A stretch of 64,000 bases of DNA from Microbacterium profundi. GTDB taxonomy: Bacteria > Actinomycetota > Actinomycetes > Actinomycetales > Microbacteriaceae. Each line of letters opens with the position of its first letter. Positions within the stretch are counted from its first letter, which is position 1. Position numbers and translations under genes: made by a program. The stretch spans positions 1,302,001-1,366,000 of the forward strand of contig NZ_JPSY01000001.1 in NCBI RefSeq assembly GCF_000763375.1, written 5' to 3'. Shown here piece by piece: positions 9,046-17,335 of this stretch. The notes under the pieces are model-generated. The model had not been told where the DNA came from, made no database searches, and saw only the letters and a program-made list of their open reading frames with translations.

Positions 9046-9120
9046 ATCGCCACGGCGCGCAGGACCATCTCCGCAACCGATTCTTAGAACTGCATCGCCA
9101 CAAGCGTTGCAGGACACACC

Positions 9121-9138
9121 GTCGGCGATCCCGCCGAC
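9121..9138. terminator. Hairpin between convergent genes
   Basis: GTCGGC-GATCCC-GCCGAC forms a perfect 6-bp stem in the gap between the G-domain gene and the convergent NUDIX gene. There is no clear T-run, so its role as terminator is inferred from position. Confidence 0.4.
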
Positions 9139-9187
9139 TCTATGTTTAGTCGCAGTAGCCCGCAGGCATCCGCCCCCGCATTCGCGC

Positions 9188-9799
9188 TCAACCCCGCCGA
9201 TACAGCTCAGCCGGCCGTCCACGACCTTCCCGAGACAGCTCTCCGGTGGCCACCAAATTCGGCAGCATTGCCCGTCGGAACGTGTCCGGCAGCAGCTCCT
9301 CCCCCAGCACCACCTCATGCACCGAGCGCAACTCACTGAGCGTGAACGCATCACCCAGCAATCCACGTGGATCAGGCCTCTCTAGATACTCCCGTCGCAG
9401 CGCATCTACTGCGAACGCGACGATGCGATCGTGGTCGAAAGCGAGCCGCGGGAGATCGTCAACTGAAACGAGCATGGCATCTGGCGGCAGCAGACCCGAC
9501 CCCACGACGTCGACGAATGCAACACTGAGCACCCGCCCCCGATCATCCCGATCCACGGCATCGAACACGTGCAACTGTCGCGGCGCCAGTCCGCGCACGC
9601 CTGTCTTCTCGCGCAGCGATCGAAGTACGGCATCCGCCAATAGCTCTCCCTCGTGAAGAAAGGTTCCCGGAAGACGGACGGGAAGAGAGTCGAGTTCAGG
9701 AAGCAGCAGCACTGCGACGTGACGATCGACCACGGTCAGAACCGCGGTGTCGACGGCGATCGAGGGACGGGGGAACGACTCCAACGGCCTCGATGTCAT
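9188..9799 (-). CDS. NUDIX-domain transcriptional regulator, NrtR-like
   Basis: About 203 residues: a NUDIX fold (RPSIAVDTAVLTVVDRHVAV, with LPGTFLHEGELLADAVLRSL in the Nudix-box region) followed by a C-terminal winged helix (TLSELRSVHEVVLG to GRPAELYRRG). The Nudix box is degenerate. This is the architecture of NrtR regulators, in which the NUDIX domain senses ADP-ribose instead of hydrolysing it. The gene is divergent from an ADP-ribosylglycohydrolase gene, which fits control by ADP-ribose. ATG 9799 is chosen over GTG 9817 because the candidate operator covers the latter. Confidence 0.8.
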   Translation of the reverse strand: MTSRPLESFPRPSIAVDTAVLTVVDRHVAVLLLPELDSLPVRLPGTFLHEGELLADAVLRSLREKTGVRGLAPRQLHVFDAVDRDDRGRVLSVAFVDVVGSGLLPPDAMLVSVDDLPRLAFDHDRIVAFAVDALRREYLERPDPRGLLGDAFTLSELRSVHEVVLGEELLPDTFRRAMLPNLVATGELSREGRGRPAELYRRG

Positions 9800-9809
9800 G
9801 AGCGATATT

Positions 9810-9827
9810 TTACGCACTCTTGCGCAA
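9810..9827. promoter_or_regulatory. Candidate operator of the NUDIX regulator
   Basis: TTACGCA-CTCT-TGCGCAA is a 7-bp inverted repeat with one mismatch and a 4-bp spacer, in the divergent promoter region. It lies just upstream of ATG 9799 and 71 bp before the glycohydrolase start. Confidence 0.45.
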
Positions 9828-9897
9828 TGTCGGTGGCCAGGTGCATGATCATCTCAATAGATTTAACGCAGAAATGATTTTAATCAGAGGAGAGGCC

Positions 9898-11382
9898 ATG
9901 AGTCTCACAAGCATCCAGCTCGACAGGGCGGTCGGCGCCGTGCTGGCGTCGGCCGCCGGCGACGCGCTCGGTTCTCAGTACGAGTTCGGGCCTGCACTGC
10001 CTGACGACATGATCCTGACGTTCGGACAGGGCGCGTTCGGGCACGGACCTGGCGAGTGGACAGATGACACGAGCATGGCCGTCCCGATCCTCGACGTGCT
10101 GGCCCGCGGTGATCGCCTCGACGACGTCGCCTCCCGCGAGGAGATCGCCGAACGATGGATCGAATGGGCCCGCACGGCGAAAGATGTCGGCGCGCAAACC
10201 CGCTCAGTACTGTCCCGTGTACCTGAGAGCTTCTCCGAAGAGGATGTCCGCACGGCGTCACGTACCCTCCACGAAAGGACGGGCCGCAGCGCGGGCAACG
10301 GGGCCCTGATGCGCACCGGGCCGCTGGCGCTCGGCTACCTGAACAGACCGGCGACCGACGTCGCTGCGGCCGCGCGAGCAGTGTCAGAACTCACCCATTG
10401 GGAACCTGACAGTGCCTCCGCGTGCATCATCTGGTCGGCGGCGATCCGCCACGCGATCCTCACCGGCGAGCTCGACGTGCGCGGGCAGCTCGCGTTGCTC
10501 GAGGATTTGGATGCCGCGCGTTGGAGCGCCCTGATCGACGAGGCTTTGGCACCAGGTGCACACCCGCGTGACTTCACGCAGAGCAATGGCTGGGTGGTGC
10601 GGGCCTTCCAGGGCGCACTCGCGGCAGTCGCCGACGCAGCCTCGCTGAAGGATGCCGTCGAACGCGCGATCCGCGGCGGGAACGACACCGACACGGTGGC
10701 TGCGATCGCGGGCTCGCTCGCTGGAGCGCTGTGGGGCGGATCGGCGGTCCCGCTGAGTTGGAAGCGGAAGCTGCACGGCTGGCCCTGGTACACCGCGAAC
10801 GATCTCGTTCGCCAGGCGGCACTCGCAGCGCGGGGAGGCCTGGCGGACGGCGAGGGCTGGCCGACAGCTGATCTCCTGGCGCAACCCGGCTACCCGCCCA
10901 CGCCGCGCATTCCGGTCGCTGAGCCTGTCGAAGCGTCCGGCACGCTTGCACGGCATCCGCACGACGACGGTGTGTGGATCGGATCCCTCGCAACTCTCGA
11001 CCGCCTGCCCATCGATATCGACGCTGTCGTGTCGCTGTGCCGCATCGGCGTGGCGCAGATCTCGGAGGAGGTCGAGAGCGTTCAGGTCTGGCTCATCGAC
11101 CAGCCTGCCCGCAACGCGAACCTCGACCTCGTATTGGTCGACGCGGCGGATGCTGTCGCCGCACTTCGCGCGGAGGGGAAGATCGTCTTCCTGCATTGCG
11201 CCGAGGGGCGCAGCAGAACCGCGGCGGTATCGACGCTGTACGGCGCTCGACATCTCGGCATCCCGTTGGACCGCGCATGGGACGACATCCGCAGCGCATT
11301 GCCGGAGTTCGCCCCGCATCGGTTCCTGCGCGACGCCGTTAGCCGCATCATGAACGACGACCATGAAGAGGAGACATCATGA
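9898..11382 (+). CDS. ADP-ribosylglycohydrolase fused to a dual-specificity phosphatase-like domain
   Basis: A 494-residue, two-domain protein starting at ATG 9898 behind AGAGGAG. Residues 1-335 are an ADP-ribosylglycohydrolase (DraG family), with the metal-binding WTDDTS near 55-60 and GGNDTDTVAAIAGSLAGA near 261. It should remove ADP-ribose from proteins or other acceptors. Residues 360-490 resemble a cysteine phosphatase fold, with the P-loop HCAEGRSRT (CX5R) near 433. The linker is encoded by a copy of the dispersed repeat at 10912-10938. It heads an operon with the next two genes and overlaps the following ORF by 4 bp. Confidence 0.9.
   Translation: MSLTSIQLDRAVGAVLASAAGDALGSQYEFGPALPDDMILTFGQGAFGHGPGEWTDDTSMAVPILDVLARGDRLDDVASREEIAERWIEWARTAKDVGAQTRSVLSRVPESFSEEDVRTASRTLHERTGRSAGNGALMRTGPLALGYLNRPATDVAAAARAVSELTHWEPDSASACIIWSAAIRHAILTGELDVRGQLALLEDLDAARWSALIDEALAPGAHPRDFTQSNGWVVRAFQGALAAVADAASLKDAVERAIRGGNDTDTVAAIAGSLAGALWGGSAVPLSWKRKLHGWPWYTANDLVRQAALAARGGLADGEGWPTADLLAQPGYPPTPRIPVAEPVEASGTLARHPHDDGVWIGSLATLDRLPIDIDAVVSLCRIGVAQISEEVESVQVWLIDQPARNANLDLVLVDAADAVAALRAEGKIVFLHCAEGRSRTAAVSTLYGARHLGIPLDRAWDDIRSALPEFAPHRFLRDAVSRIMNDDHEEETS
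10912..10938 (+). repeat. Dispersed repeat copy inside a coding sequence
   Basis: The 27 bp match 94-120 exactly. Here they are read in frame as VAEPVEAS, between the glycohydrolase and the phosphatase-like domains, so the repeat has become part of an interdomain linker. Confidence 0.8.
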
Positions 11383-11684
11383 CCACACACGAATCCGCGA
11401 AGAATCAGGATCCGTCGTTGTACTGCGCGTACTTCGGCGGCCCACGCGACGGCTTGAAGACCGGCGACCTGCCCGCGGTGATGTCCGGCAAGAAGCTCAC
11501 GGGCGCAGTGTCGAAGACGCCGCTGAGCGAACCGCATCAGTTCAGCCTGTTCGCCGTCTATGAGTGCAAGAGCGAGACGCAGGTCGACGGATTCTGGATC
11601 TTCACCTACCGCGGCATGGAAGGCCCGAACGGCGAGAAGTTCGTCGCGGCTGAGCCTTCCCGCAAGCCGAAGCGAGTGCCATGA
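11379..11684 (+). CDS. Small hypothetical protein of the ADP-ribose operon
   Basis: A 101-residue soluble protein with no recognised family (SLYCAYFGGPRDGLKTGDLP near the N-terminus, FWIFTYRGMEGPNGEKF near the C-terminus). It starts with ATGA overlapping the glycohydrolase stop and is followed after 7 bp by the SIR2 gene. It is therefore a conserved-position operon partner, not a stray ORF. The sequence looks like a small beta-rich fold. No function is claimed. Confidence 0.7.
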   Translation: MTTHESAKNQDPSLYCAYFGGPRDGLKTGDLPAVMSGKKLTGAVSKTPLSEPHQFSLFAVYECKSETQVDGFWIFTYRGMEGPNGEKFVAAEPSRKPKRVP

Positions 11685-11691
11685 TCAGGCC

Positions 11692-13263
11692 ATGACAGGT
11701 CATGTGTTCGTGGTTCAAGCTGATATCCGTCGGTTCGCCTGCGACGCGTACCTACATGCGACAGATCGACGGCTGCGCAAGGACGGCGGCTGGGTGAACT
11801 CGGCGCCCGACGCTGCGCATCGCCTGGACCCAGAGCACGTGGCGGACTTCAAGTCAGAAGCGCGATACACGCTGCCGCTGCTGGACCGCGCTGACATCGA
11901 GGACGAGCCGAAGACGATCCTCACGGCCGTTCCATACTCAGGCGTGAAGCACGCATCCGACATCATCCCGCGGCTCGAGGAGTTCTTCCGGGTGAGCGCA
12001 GGGCTCACGATTTTCCGGCATGTGACAAGCCCCCGCTCCCGCAGAGAGAAGCGTCTGATCGCGGTGCCGTTGTTCGGAGCGGGTGGCGGCGGGGGTGGCA
12101 AAGTTCGCGGCGAGCTGTATCGAGTGATCGACGAGCAGAGTCGCATAGCCGCCGACAAGTACGACGTCGACGTCGCGATCGTGCTGCGCGACCAGCAGGC
12201 ATATGCGCTCGCGCAGATGATCAGGCGCGATCAGCGGGAGAACTGGCCCGAGCTCGGAGAGAATCTGGCGAAGGCGAAGAAGCTGGGCAAGATAGCGCGC
12301 AGTTCGCGGCTGGTCCCGTTTATGGGCTCGGGCATCAGCATGTCGGCCGGCGCGCCCGACTGGTCCGGGCTCATCACTCGTCTCGCCCGGGTCGCGGGAC
12401 TCGACGATGATCTGGTCAAGAAACTCGTCGAGAAGCACGATGTTCTCGACCAGGCCGCGTACGTCCGTCAGGAGTTCGAGCGTGGAGACGCCAGTCGCTC
12501 GAGAATGTTCACCGACGAGATCGTGCGGGCGGTCGACAAGCCGCGGTACGGACTCGCTCCGCCCCTTCTCGCGGCGCTCGACGCCGAGCAGGCCATCACG
12601 CTCAACTACGACAAGTTGTTCGAGTGGGCCGCGGCCGACGGGCAGCGGCCTCGGCGCGTGATCCCCGGCCCGATGGACGACAACGAGCGATGGCTGTTGA
12701 AGTTGCACGGGAGCGTCGACAAACCGGAGTCGATCGTCCTCACCCGCGACGACTACCTGGGGTTCAACTCCGATCGGGCCGCGCTCAGCTCGCTCGTGAA
12801 AGCGACCCTCATGACACGGCATCTGCTCTTCGTCGGATTCGGGATGGGGGATGCGCACTTCCACGAGATCGTGCACGACGTACGCCGCGCATTGCCCGAT
12901 CGCGACTCACAGTTCGGCACCGTACTCACGCTGAGCGACGACGAGGTCACGCGTCGTCTGTGGGGCAAAGACCTCGAGTTCGTCACGTTCGACTCGCCTC
13001 GGATGCTGGAGATCTTCCTCGACGCGATGCTCGCCTACGGTGCGACTTCGAACTCGTATCTACTGGCCAAGGGATATGAAACGGCACTTGATGGTGCCGA
13101 CCTGGAAGTGCGGCGCGCGCTGGAGTCCCTGATGAATGCCGTGTCGAACGTCGGGCGCGATAGTCGCTCGTGGCCTGTTGTCGAGAGGATGCTGGATGAT
13201 CTGGGCTACGGCGAGCGAGCGCTGGAGACCTCGTGGGGTCTGTTTCCTGAAGGATTGGAGTAG
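11692..13263 (+). CDS. Macro-like domain fused to a SIR2-family domain
   Basis: A 523-residue protein. Residues 1-180 have HVFVVQADIRRFACDAYLH, then LIAVPLFGAGGGGGGKVRGE, a pattern resembling macrodomain ADP-ribose binders; this assignment is moderate. Residues about 205-430 are a SIR2 domain: FMGSGISMSAGAPDW near 210, TLNYDKLFEWA near 303, LKLHGSVDK near 335 and FVGFGMGDAHFHE near 379. SIR2 domains consume NAD+, either for deacylation or, in several phage-defence proteins, for NAD+ depletion. With the ADP-ribosylglycohydrolase upstream, an NAD/ADP-ribose signalling or defence role is inferred. ATG 11692 is the first start after the preceding stop. Confidence 0.85.
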   Translation: MTGHVFVVQADIRRFACDAYLHATDRRLRKDGGWVNSAPDAAHRLDPEHVADFKSEARYTLPLLDRADIEDEPKTILTAVPYSGVKHASDIIPRLEEFFRVSAGLTIFRHVTSPRSRREKRLIAVPLFGAGGGGGGKVRGELYRVIDEQSRIAADKYDVDVAIVLRDQQAYALAQMIRRDQRENWPELGENLAKAKKLGKIARSSRLVPFMGSGISMSAGAPDWSGLITRLARVAGLDDDLVKKLVEKHDVLDQAAYVRQEFERGDASRSRMFTDEIVRAVDKPRYGLAPPLLAALDAEQAITLNYDKLFEWAAADGQRPRRVIPGPMDDNERWLLKLHGSVDKPESIVLTRDDYLGFNSDRAALSSLVKATLMTRHLLFVGFGMGDAHFHEIVHDVRRALPDRDSQFGTVLTLSDDEVTRRLWGKDLEFVTFDSPRMLEIFLDAMLAYGATSNSYLLAKGYETALDGADLEVRRALESLMNAVSNVGRDSRSWPVVERMLDDLGYGERALETSWGLFPEGLE

Positions 13264-13398
13264 CCACTGCTGCGCTCCGCTGCACGGTGGAGCAGGCTTC
13301 GGCGCCCTGATCTCACTCGCCCACCGCAATCTCGACACATAACCCGACAAGTCGCATCTGCGCCACGCCCTATGCAGCCCCGCCACGGTCGGATCACG

Positions 13399-14238
13399 TT
13401 ACTTCGCCTTGTCTACAAAACTTGAGTCCACGGTCGCCACGAATGGCGCGGGCTCTCCTGCCACCATCCGAAAAAGCTCGTATGTCTTGCTCTTGAGCTT
13501 TCGCGCTTGGGCTCCATTAAGCCTTCGCGCCTGCTTCGGGTCGATGCGCAACTGTGTCTCGATCGCTCTGACTATCTCCGACAGATCAGCGGCGTAAAGG
13601 CGAACAGAAACCCAGTCGGAGCCGTTCAGCGATTCCCTAACGCCTGAGTTGCCGCTTATTAGCGTATTCAGCCTTTCGAAATCTGCGCTGACCGCCAGGA
13701 GAGAGTTAGCCTGATCAAAGATCCTCTGCGCTTCCTCCTCGCTCACGGTCATCCGCCCGGAGGTCACGTCTTGGACAACCACATTGAACTCCGCCACATA
13801 CCTCGGAAACCACCGGCCGTAGACGGTGGCGCGAAGTTGCGCGGGGAGAAGTTCGGCCATAGCGACCTCGGAAGTGTCTCCTACGAGGCGGGCTTGCAGG
13901 AAGCGTGCAGGCTCGTTCTCCGCCTCCACTACGTTCGCCGTCGAATAGCTGAAGAGGCAAACCTTCGCGAGTTCAGCGGCCTTTGCCGCAGCAGACGTAT
14001 ACCCCGAACTGGAATAGAACAACAGGTGCTCGGTGACGGGTGCCGCACCCCGAAGACGCTGCACGTCAGGTCCGCCGATGGGAGCGGCGTGGTACTTGAC
14101 TTGCGCGACTGCATTGGTCGCGGTGACGTCGATCCCGCCGTCGATCCCGTCGGGCATGCGCCGAACTTGAGCGAACCCGAGTGCTCGCATGTGCGCAGCG
14201 GCGAGTTCCTCCGCCATTTGCCAGGAAAACACCACCAT
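13399..14238 (-). CDS. Mrr-like restriction endonuclease domain protein
   Basis: A 279-residue protein. The N-terminal PD-(D/E)XK core reads ELAAAHMRALGF, then DGIDGGIDVTATNAVAQVKY, giving Asp37, Gln46 and Lys48 in the spacing of Mrr_cat nucleases. The remaining 180 residues are unassigned. The frame stays open far upstream of 14238, but the recognisable fold starts at this ATG and the upstream part overlaps the divergent hydrolase, so 14238 is preferred. Mrr-like proteins cut modified or foreign DNA (type IV restriction). It is divergent from a hydrolase gene across about 200 bp. Confidence 0.8.
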   Translation of the reverse strand: MVVFSWQMAEELAAAHMRALGFAQVRRMPDGIDGGIDVTATNAVAQVKYHAAPIGGPDVQRLRGAAPVTEHLLFYSSSGYTSAAAKAAELAKVCLFSYSTANVVEAENEPARFLQARLVGDTSEVAMAELLPAQLRATVYGRWFPRYVAEFNVVVQDVTSGRMTVSEEEAQRIFDQANSLLAVSADFERLNTLISGNSGVRESLNGSDWVSVRLYAADLSEIVRAIETQLRIDPKQARRLNGAQARKLKSKTYELFRMVAGEPAPFVATVDSSFVDKAK

Positions 14239-14439
14239 GGGTTTACCGTAACTTGACTTCAGATACACCCATCGGATCGATGGGGCCAGTTCGTGCCAGG
14301 AATCTGCGGACAGTCCGAGACACGGCAAGTTGGAGGCGCCGAAAACCAGCGGCTTGGTGAACGAGAAGGAATCGCTATTCTGTCCGAAGACCCTCGCGTT
14401 CGACCCGTGACGCCGAGGGCAAGAGCAACGGAGCCTCCC
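14239..14439. promoter_or_regulatory. Divergent promoter region of Mrr-like and hydrolase genes
   Basis: Two hundred bases separate the two divergent starts. Nothing beyond a plausible shared promoter region is evident, and no clear palindrome was found. Confidence 0.35.
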
Positions 14440-14986
14440 TTGACGAACCAACCGACACTGCTCTTCCTTCATGGCGTTGGGGATGGTGACCAGAACGACG
14501 TTTGGAAGTCCTGTCTCGCGGATGCACTGACGCGCGTCGAGTACCCCGATCTGGACACCATCCCGGTGATCGCTCCGAAGTTCGCCCACGCTTTGAAGGG
14601 CGCGGACGATGAGGTTCCGCTGCCTGCGGTGACGATCAAGCAACCTGTCCGCGAGGCTGCCGCAAGGAATCGCCGGGACTTTGAGCGAAGAGAAGGGGCA
14701 ATCGAGTTCAGGCTTGGTCGTCATGATCGCGGTAGCGGTCAGATCGGAAGTGACGTCGTCATCGATGCGGCCCTCGGACTGCCGATCTTCAAGCAAGCGC
14801 ACAACTACCTCAACGTTCCTCGGATACGCTCCCAGGTTCTGGCGCGCATCCTCTCTAAGCTTCCCCTCACCGGGAAGATCGTTATCGTCGGCCACAGCCT
14901 TGGCTCTGTGATCGCGGCCGACCTCCTACGTCGGCTGCCTGTAGACCTCGACGTAGTCGGCATGGTAACCATCGGGAGCCCCCTAG
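14440..14986 (+). pseudogene. Alpha/beta hydrolase, 5' part (interrupted by IS982-like element)
   Basis: This is the N-terminal 181 codons of a serine hydrolase. TTG 14440 is preferred, with ACGGAG 7 bp upstream. LLFLHGVGDGD marks the oxyanion region, KIVIVGHSLGSVIAADLL carries the nucleophile elbow GHSLG, and VTIGSPL follows. Translation then runs into the element and stops. Joining base 14986 to 15986, with one copy of CTAG removed, continues the frame exactly into the downstream half. The intact product would be about 596 residues. As it stands the gene is probably inactive. Confidence 0.85.
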
Positions 14987-15981
14987 ATGAGTGAGTCCGA
15001 TTGGGTTTAGTGGTCGTAGGCGATGAGTGAGCGTTTGACGGGTGCTCCGATGAGCCAGTTGTGCCAGATTCCGGCTGCGAGGGCGAGGAGCCGTGCGGCG
15101 ACGCGGGAGTAAACACCAGCGATGGTGCGTCCGCCGTGGTCTTCGAGGGTGAGTTGGCCTTTGAGCGTGTCGAACACGGACTCGACCCATTGTCGGATCC
15201 CGCCGAGTTTCCCGAACCTCGGTTTCTCGTCCTTGCGATCGGGACGGATCAGGTGTGCGCCGAGGTCCTCGGTGATGAAGGTTTCGAACTCGCGCCCGGC
15301 GAAGCCTTTGTCGCCGATGATGACTTGTCCAGGCTGGATGAGGTGGCGGTCGTGGTCGAGCATCGCTGCCGCGGCTTCGCGTTCACCGATCTTCGGATTC
15401 GCGAGTCCCCAGACCACGGGCATCCCGTCCGGTGTGCAGACCAGGTAGAGGCGGAAGCCCCAGAAGAACCGGGAATGTGAGGCACAGTACCCGTAGCCGG
15501 CGTCACCGGCAAGGTCGGAGCGTTTCACCGTCTCGCGGGACTTCCCACACGGCAGTGGGGTGGAATCGATCAGCCGGGTGACTTCGTTCCATGACGGGGT
15601 ATCGCGGGCAAGCTCCGTGATCACCGCGGACAGCAGCCCGGTGGATTGGCGGACGCGCTTGCCCCACCCGGACTGGCCAGGCAGCGCCGGAAACATGCTC
15701 TTCAAGTGGGTGCGGGCGTATCGGATCCATTTCCGGTCAGAGGAGATCCCGAGCAGGTGCTGCGCGACGAGTAGACACAGCAGCTCGACATCGTTCAACG
15801 CGGGCTTGCGACCGGGGTGGTGGTCCCGGGTGAAGCCGATCGCGGGCAGGATCCGGTCATCGAGATGGACGTAAAGTGTGATCAGGAGGGTGTTGAGGTC
15901 GGTATTCACACATTGGGCTTAACACCCTCTGCCAACGATTAACAGCCTCCACGCCGTTCACAGCCAATCGGACTCACTCAT
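14987..15981 (-). mobile_element. IS982-like insertion sequence
   Basis: The 995-bp element has perfect 18-bp inverted ends: ATGAGTGAGTCCGATTGG at 14987-15004 and its complement at 15964-15981. CTAG flanks both sides (14983-14986 and 15982-15985) and fits a 4-bp target duplication, though its palindromic nature makes it part of the visible inverted repeat. Removing the element and one CTAG restores the host reading frame. Confidence 0.92.
15007..15909 (-). CDS. IS982 family transposase
   Basis: A 300-residue transposase with the IS982-type core: LIDSTPLPCGKSRETVKRSD, GYGYCASHSRFFWGFRLYLV, IIGDKGFAGREFE and RQWVESVFDTLKGQL. These supply the catalytic acidic residues of the DDE triad. The frame is complete and it fills the element from end to end, so mobility may be retained. 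It is transcribed opposite to the hydrolase it interrupts. Confidence 0.93.
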   Translation of the reverse strand: MNTDLNTLLITLYVHLDDRILPAIGFTRDHHPGRKPALNDVELLCLLVAQHLLGISSDRKWIRYARTHLKSMFPALPGQSGWGKRVRQSTGLLSAVITELARDTPSWNEVTRLIDSTPLPCGKSRETVKRSDLAGDAGYGYCASHSRFFWGFRLYLVCTPDGMPVVWGLANPKIGEREAAAAMLDHDRHLIQPGQVIIGDKGFAGREFETFITEDLGAHLIRPDRKDEKPRFGKLGGIRQWVESVFDTLKGQLTLEDHGGRTIAGVYSRVAARLLALAAGIWHNWLIGAPVKRSLIAYDH

Positions 15982-15985
15982 CTAG

Positions 15986-17229
15986 CAAATGGAAACTTCA
16001 ACGTCGACAAACTGCGGGAGTCGATGACCGAACCGCCGACGAACCTGGCCTGGTGGGTGAATTTCTGGAATGCCAACGACTCTGTGGCAGCCCGTCGGGG
16101 CGTGTCATCCTCCTTCCCGTGGCTGATCGATTTCCGGGTGGACGGAAAGAAGGTGATGCCCCAGGCTCATGCTGCAGTGGAGTATCTATCCGACGTCCGC
16201 GTTGCGGAGGCTATCGGCTACGCGCTTTTCGGCTCCAAGTCCAAGGAGTTGACGCGCGTCGAGATGGCGCTAGACGTCCCTCTCGATGACACGGAACGCC
16301 TTGTCCTTCTGGCGTTGCGGTATGCCTACTTGATCAAGATGCGACTCGAGGGCGACCTACGGGAGCGTTATACCGGCGCGCTCCGACAGGTTCAGGCGAC
16401 AGTAGTTGAAGGCATCCGGCAGCGAAATGAGCATCTGAAGCGGCCAATGCCTTCTACCCTCGCCGAACTCGCATTCGACCTATCCGATCCCTATGCTCCT
16501 GTACCGGAGCCTGTCCCGAGCAGCCATCTCCCGAAGGACAAAGCGGTGGTCGCGTTGACGGTGCTTGCGGCGGAGAACATCATTCGCCCGTTCGAGATCA
16601 CCATCCCGAAGGACAAGCAGCAGGCCGCCATGGAAGACCTCGCCGCCGAGATGGGACTGGGGAGCCAGTATGGCGCTGACGTGTTCGACTCTGCGAAGCT
16701 CGCCCAGGAGACGCTGAGCGGCCGTCGCATGAACTGGTTCAAATGGGGCCTCTTGGGCGCAGGGGCCGCAGCGATCGTTGTGGCAACCGGTGGCCTGGCG
16801 CTCGCGGCAGGTGCGGGTCTCGCCGGGGCTGCGCTAGTGACAAGTGCACTAGCGACGTTCGGGCCGGGTGGCATGATCGGTGGTCTCCTCACCGCGGGTA
16901 CCCTCGTCGCTGCAGGTGGCGGCGGCATCGCATTCAGCCTTGCCAGTCCGGGGATCACCGCAGAAACACTCGAGGCGGTCATTGAGCGCCAACTCGCTGC
17001 TGCGATCTTGCGGCAGAAGCAACAACTCAAACAAGATCCGGCCGTATGGCGAAACCTCGTTGAGACCGAGATCCAGGTTCGGCGTGAACGCGAGCGACTT
17101 GACGAGTTCTCCGACGAGTCGGCGCCACTGCTAAAGGAACTGAAGCGAAAACTCGATGTCATCGAACGCGCGCTGAGGTATCTAGACGAGAATGGCCTCG
17201 CGCCCAACGCGGACATCGAGACGATGTAA
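15986..17229 (+). pseudogene. Alpha/beta hydrolase, 3' part with hydrophobic segment
   Basis: This is the continuation of the split hydrolase: LANGNFNVDKLRES leads into LAWWVNFWNANDSVAARRGV, the typical stretch after the nucleophile strand. In the rebuilt protein, residues about 433-505 form a strongly hydrophobic Gly/Ala region (WGLLGAGAAAIVVATGGLAL and following). A charged helical tail with RRERERLDEFSDESAPLLKE comes last. An ATG at 16024 could start a separate product, but that product would lack the catalytic elbow. The hairpin at 17236-17255 ends transcription. Confidence 0.8.
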
Positions 17230-17235
17230 GGCCAC

Positions 17236-17255
17236 GGGCCCCCGAATGGGGGCCC
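17236..17255 (+). terminator. GC-rich hairpin after the hydrolase gene
   Basis: GGGCCCCC-GAAT-GGGGGCCC is a perfect 8-bp stem with a 4-base loop, 7 bp after the hydrolase stop. It lies between the hydrolase and the convergent transporter gene. No T-run follows. Confidence 0.75.
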
Positions 17256-17335
17256 ACGACCGAGGTTGGCTCGATTGTCTTCCACCGCTAGTAGTTCTGG
17301 ACGACACAGCCCGGAAGACACGACAGGCATTCTCG

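Noticed and set aside
14293..14439. Upstream extension of the alpha/beta hydrolase from ATG 14293
   Set aside because: The extra residues show no family similarity and overlap the divergent promoter region; TTG 14440 has a better ribosome binding site.
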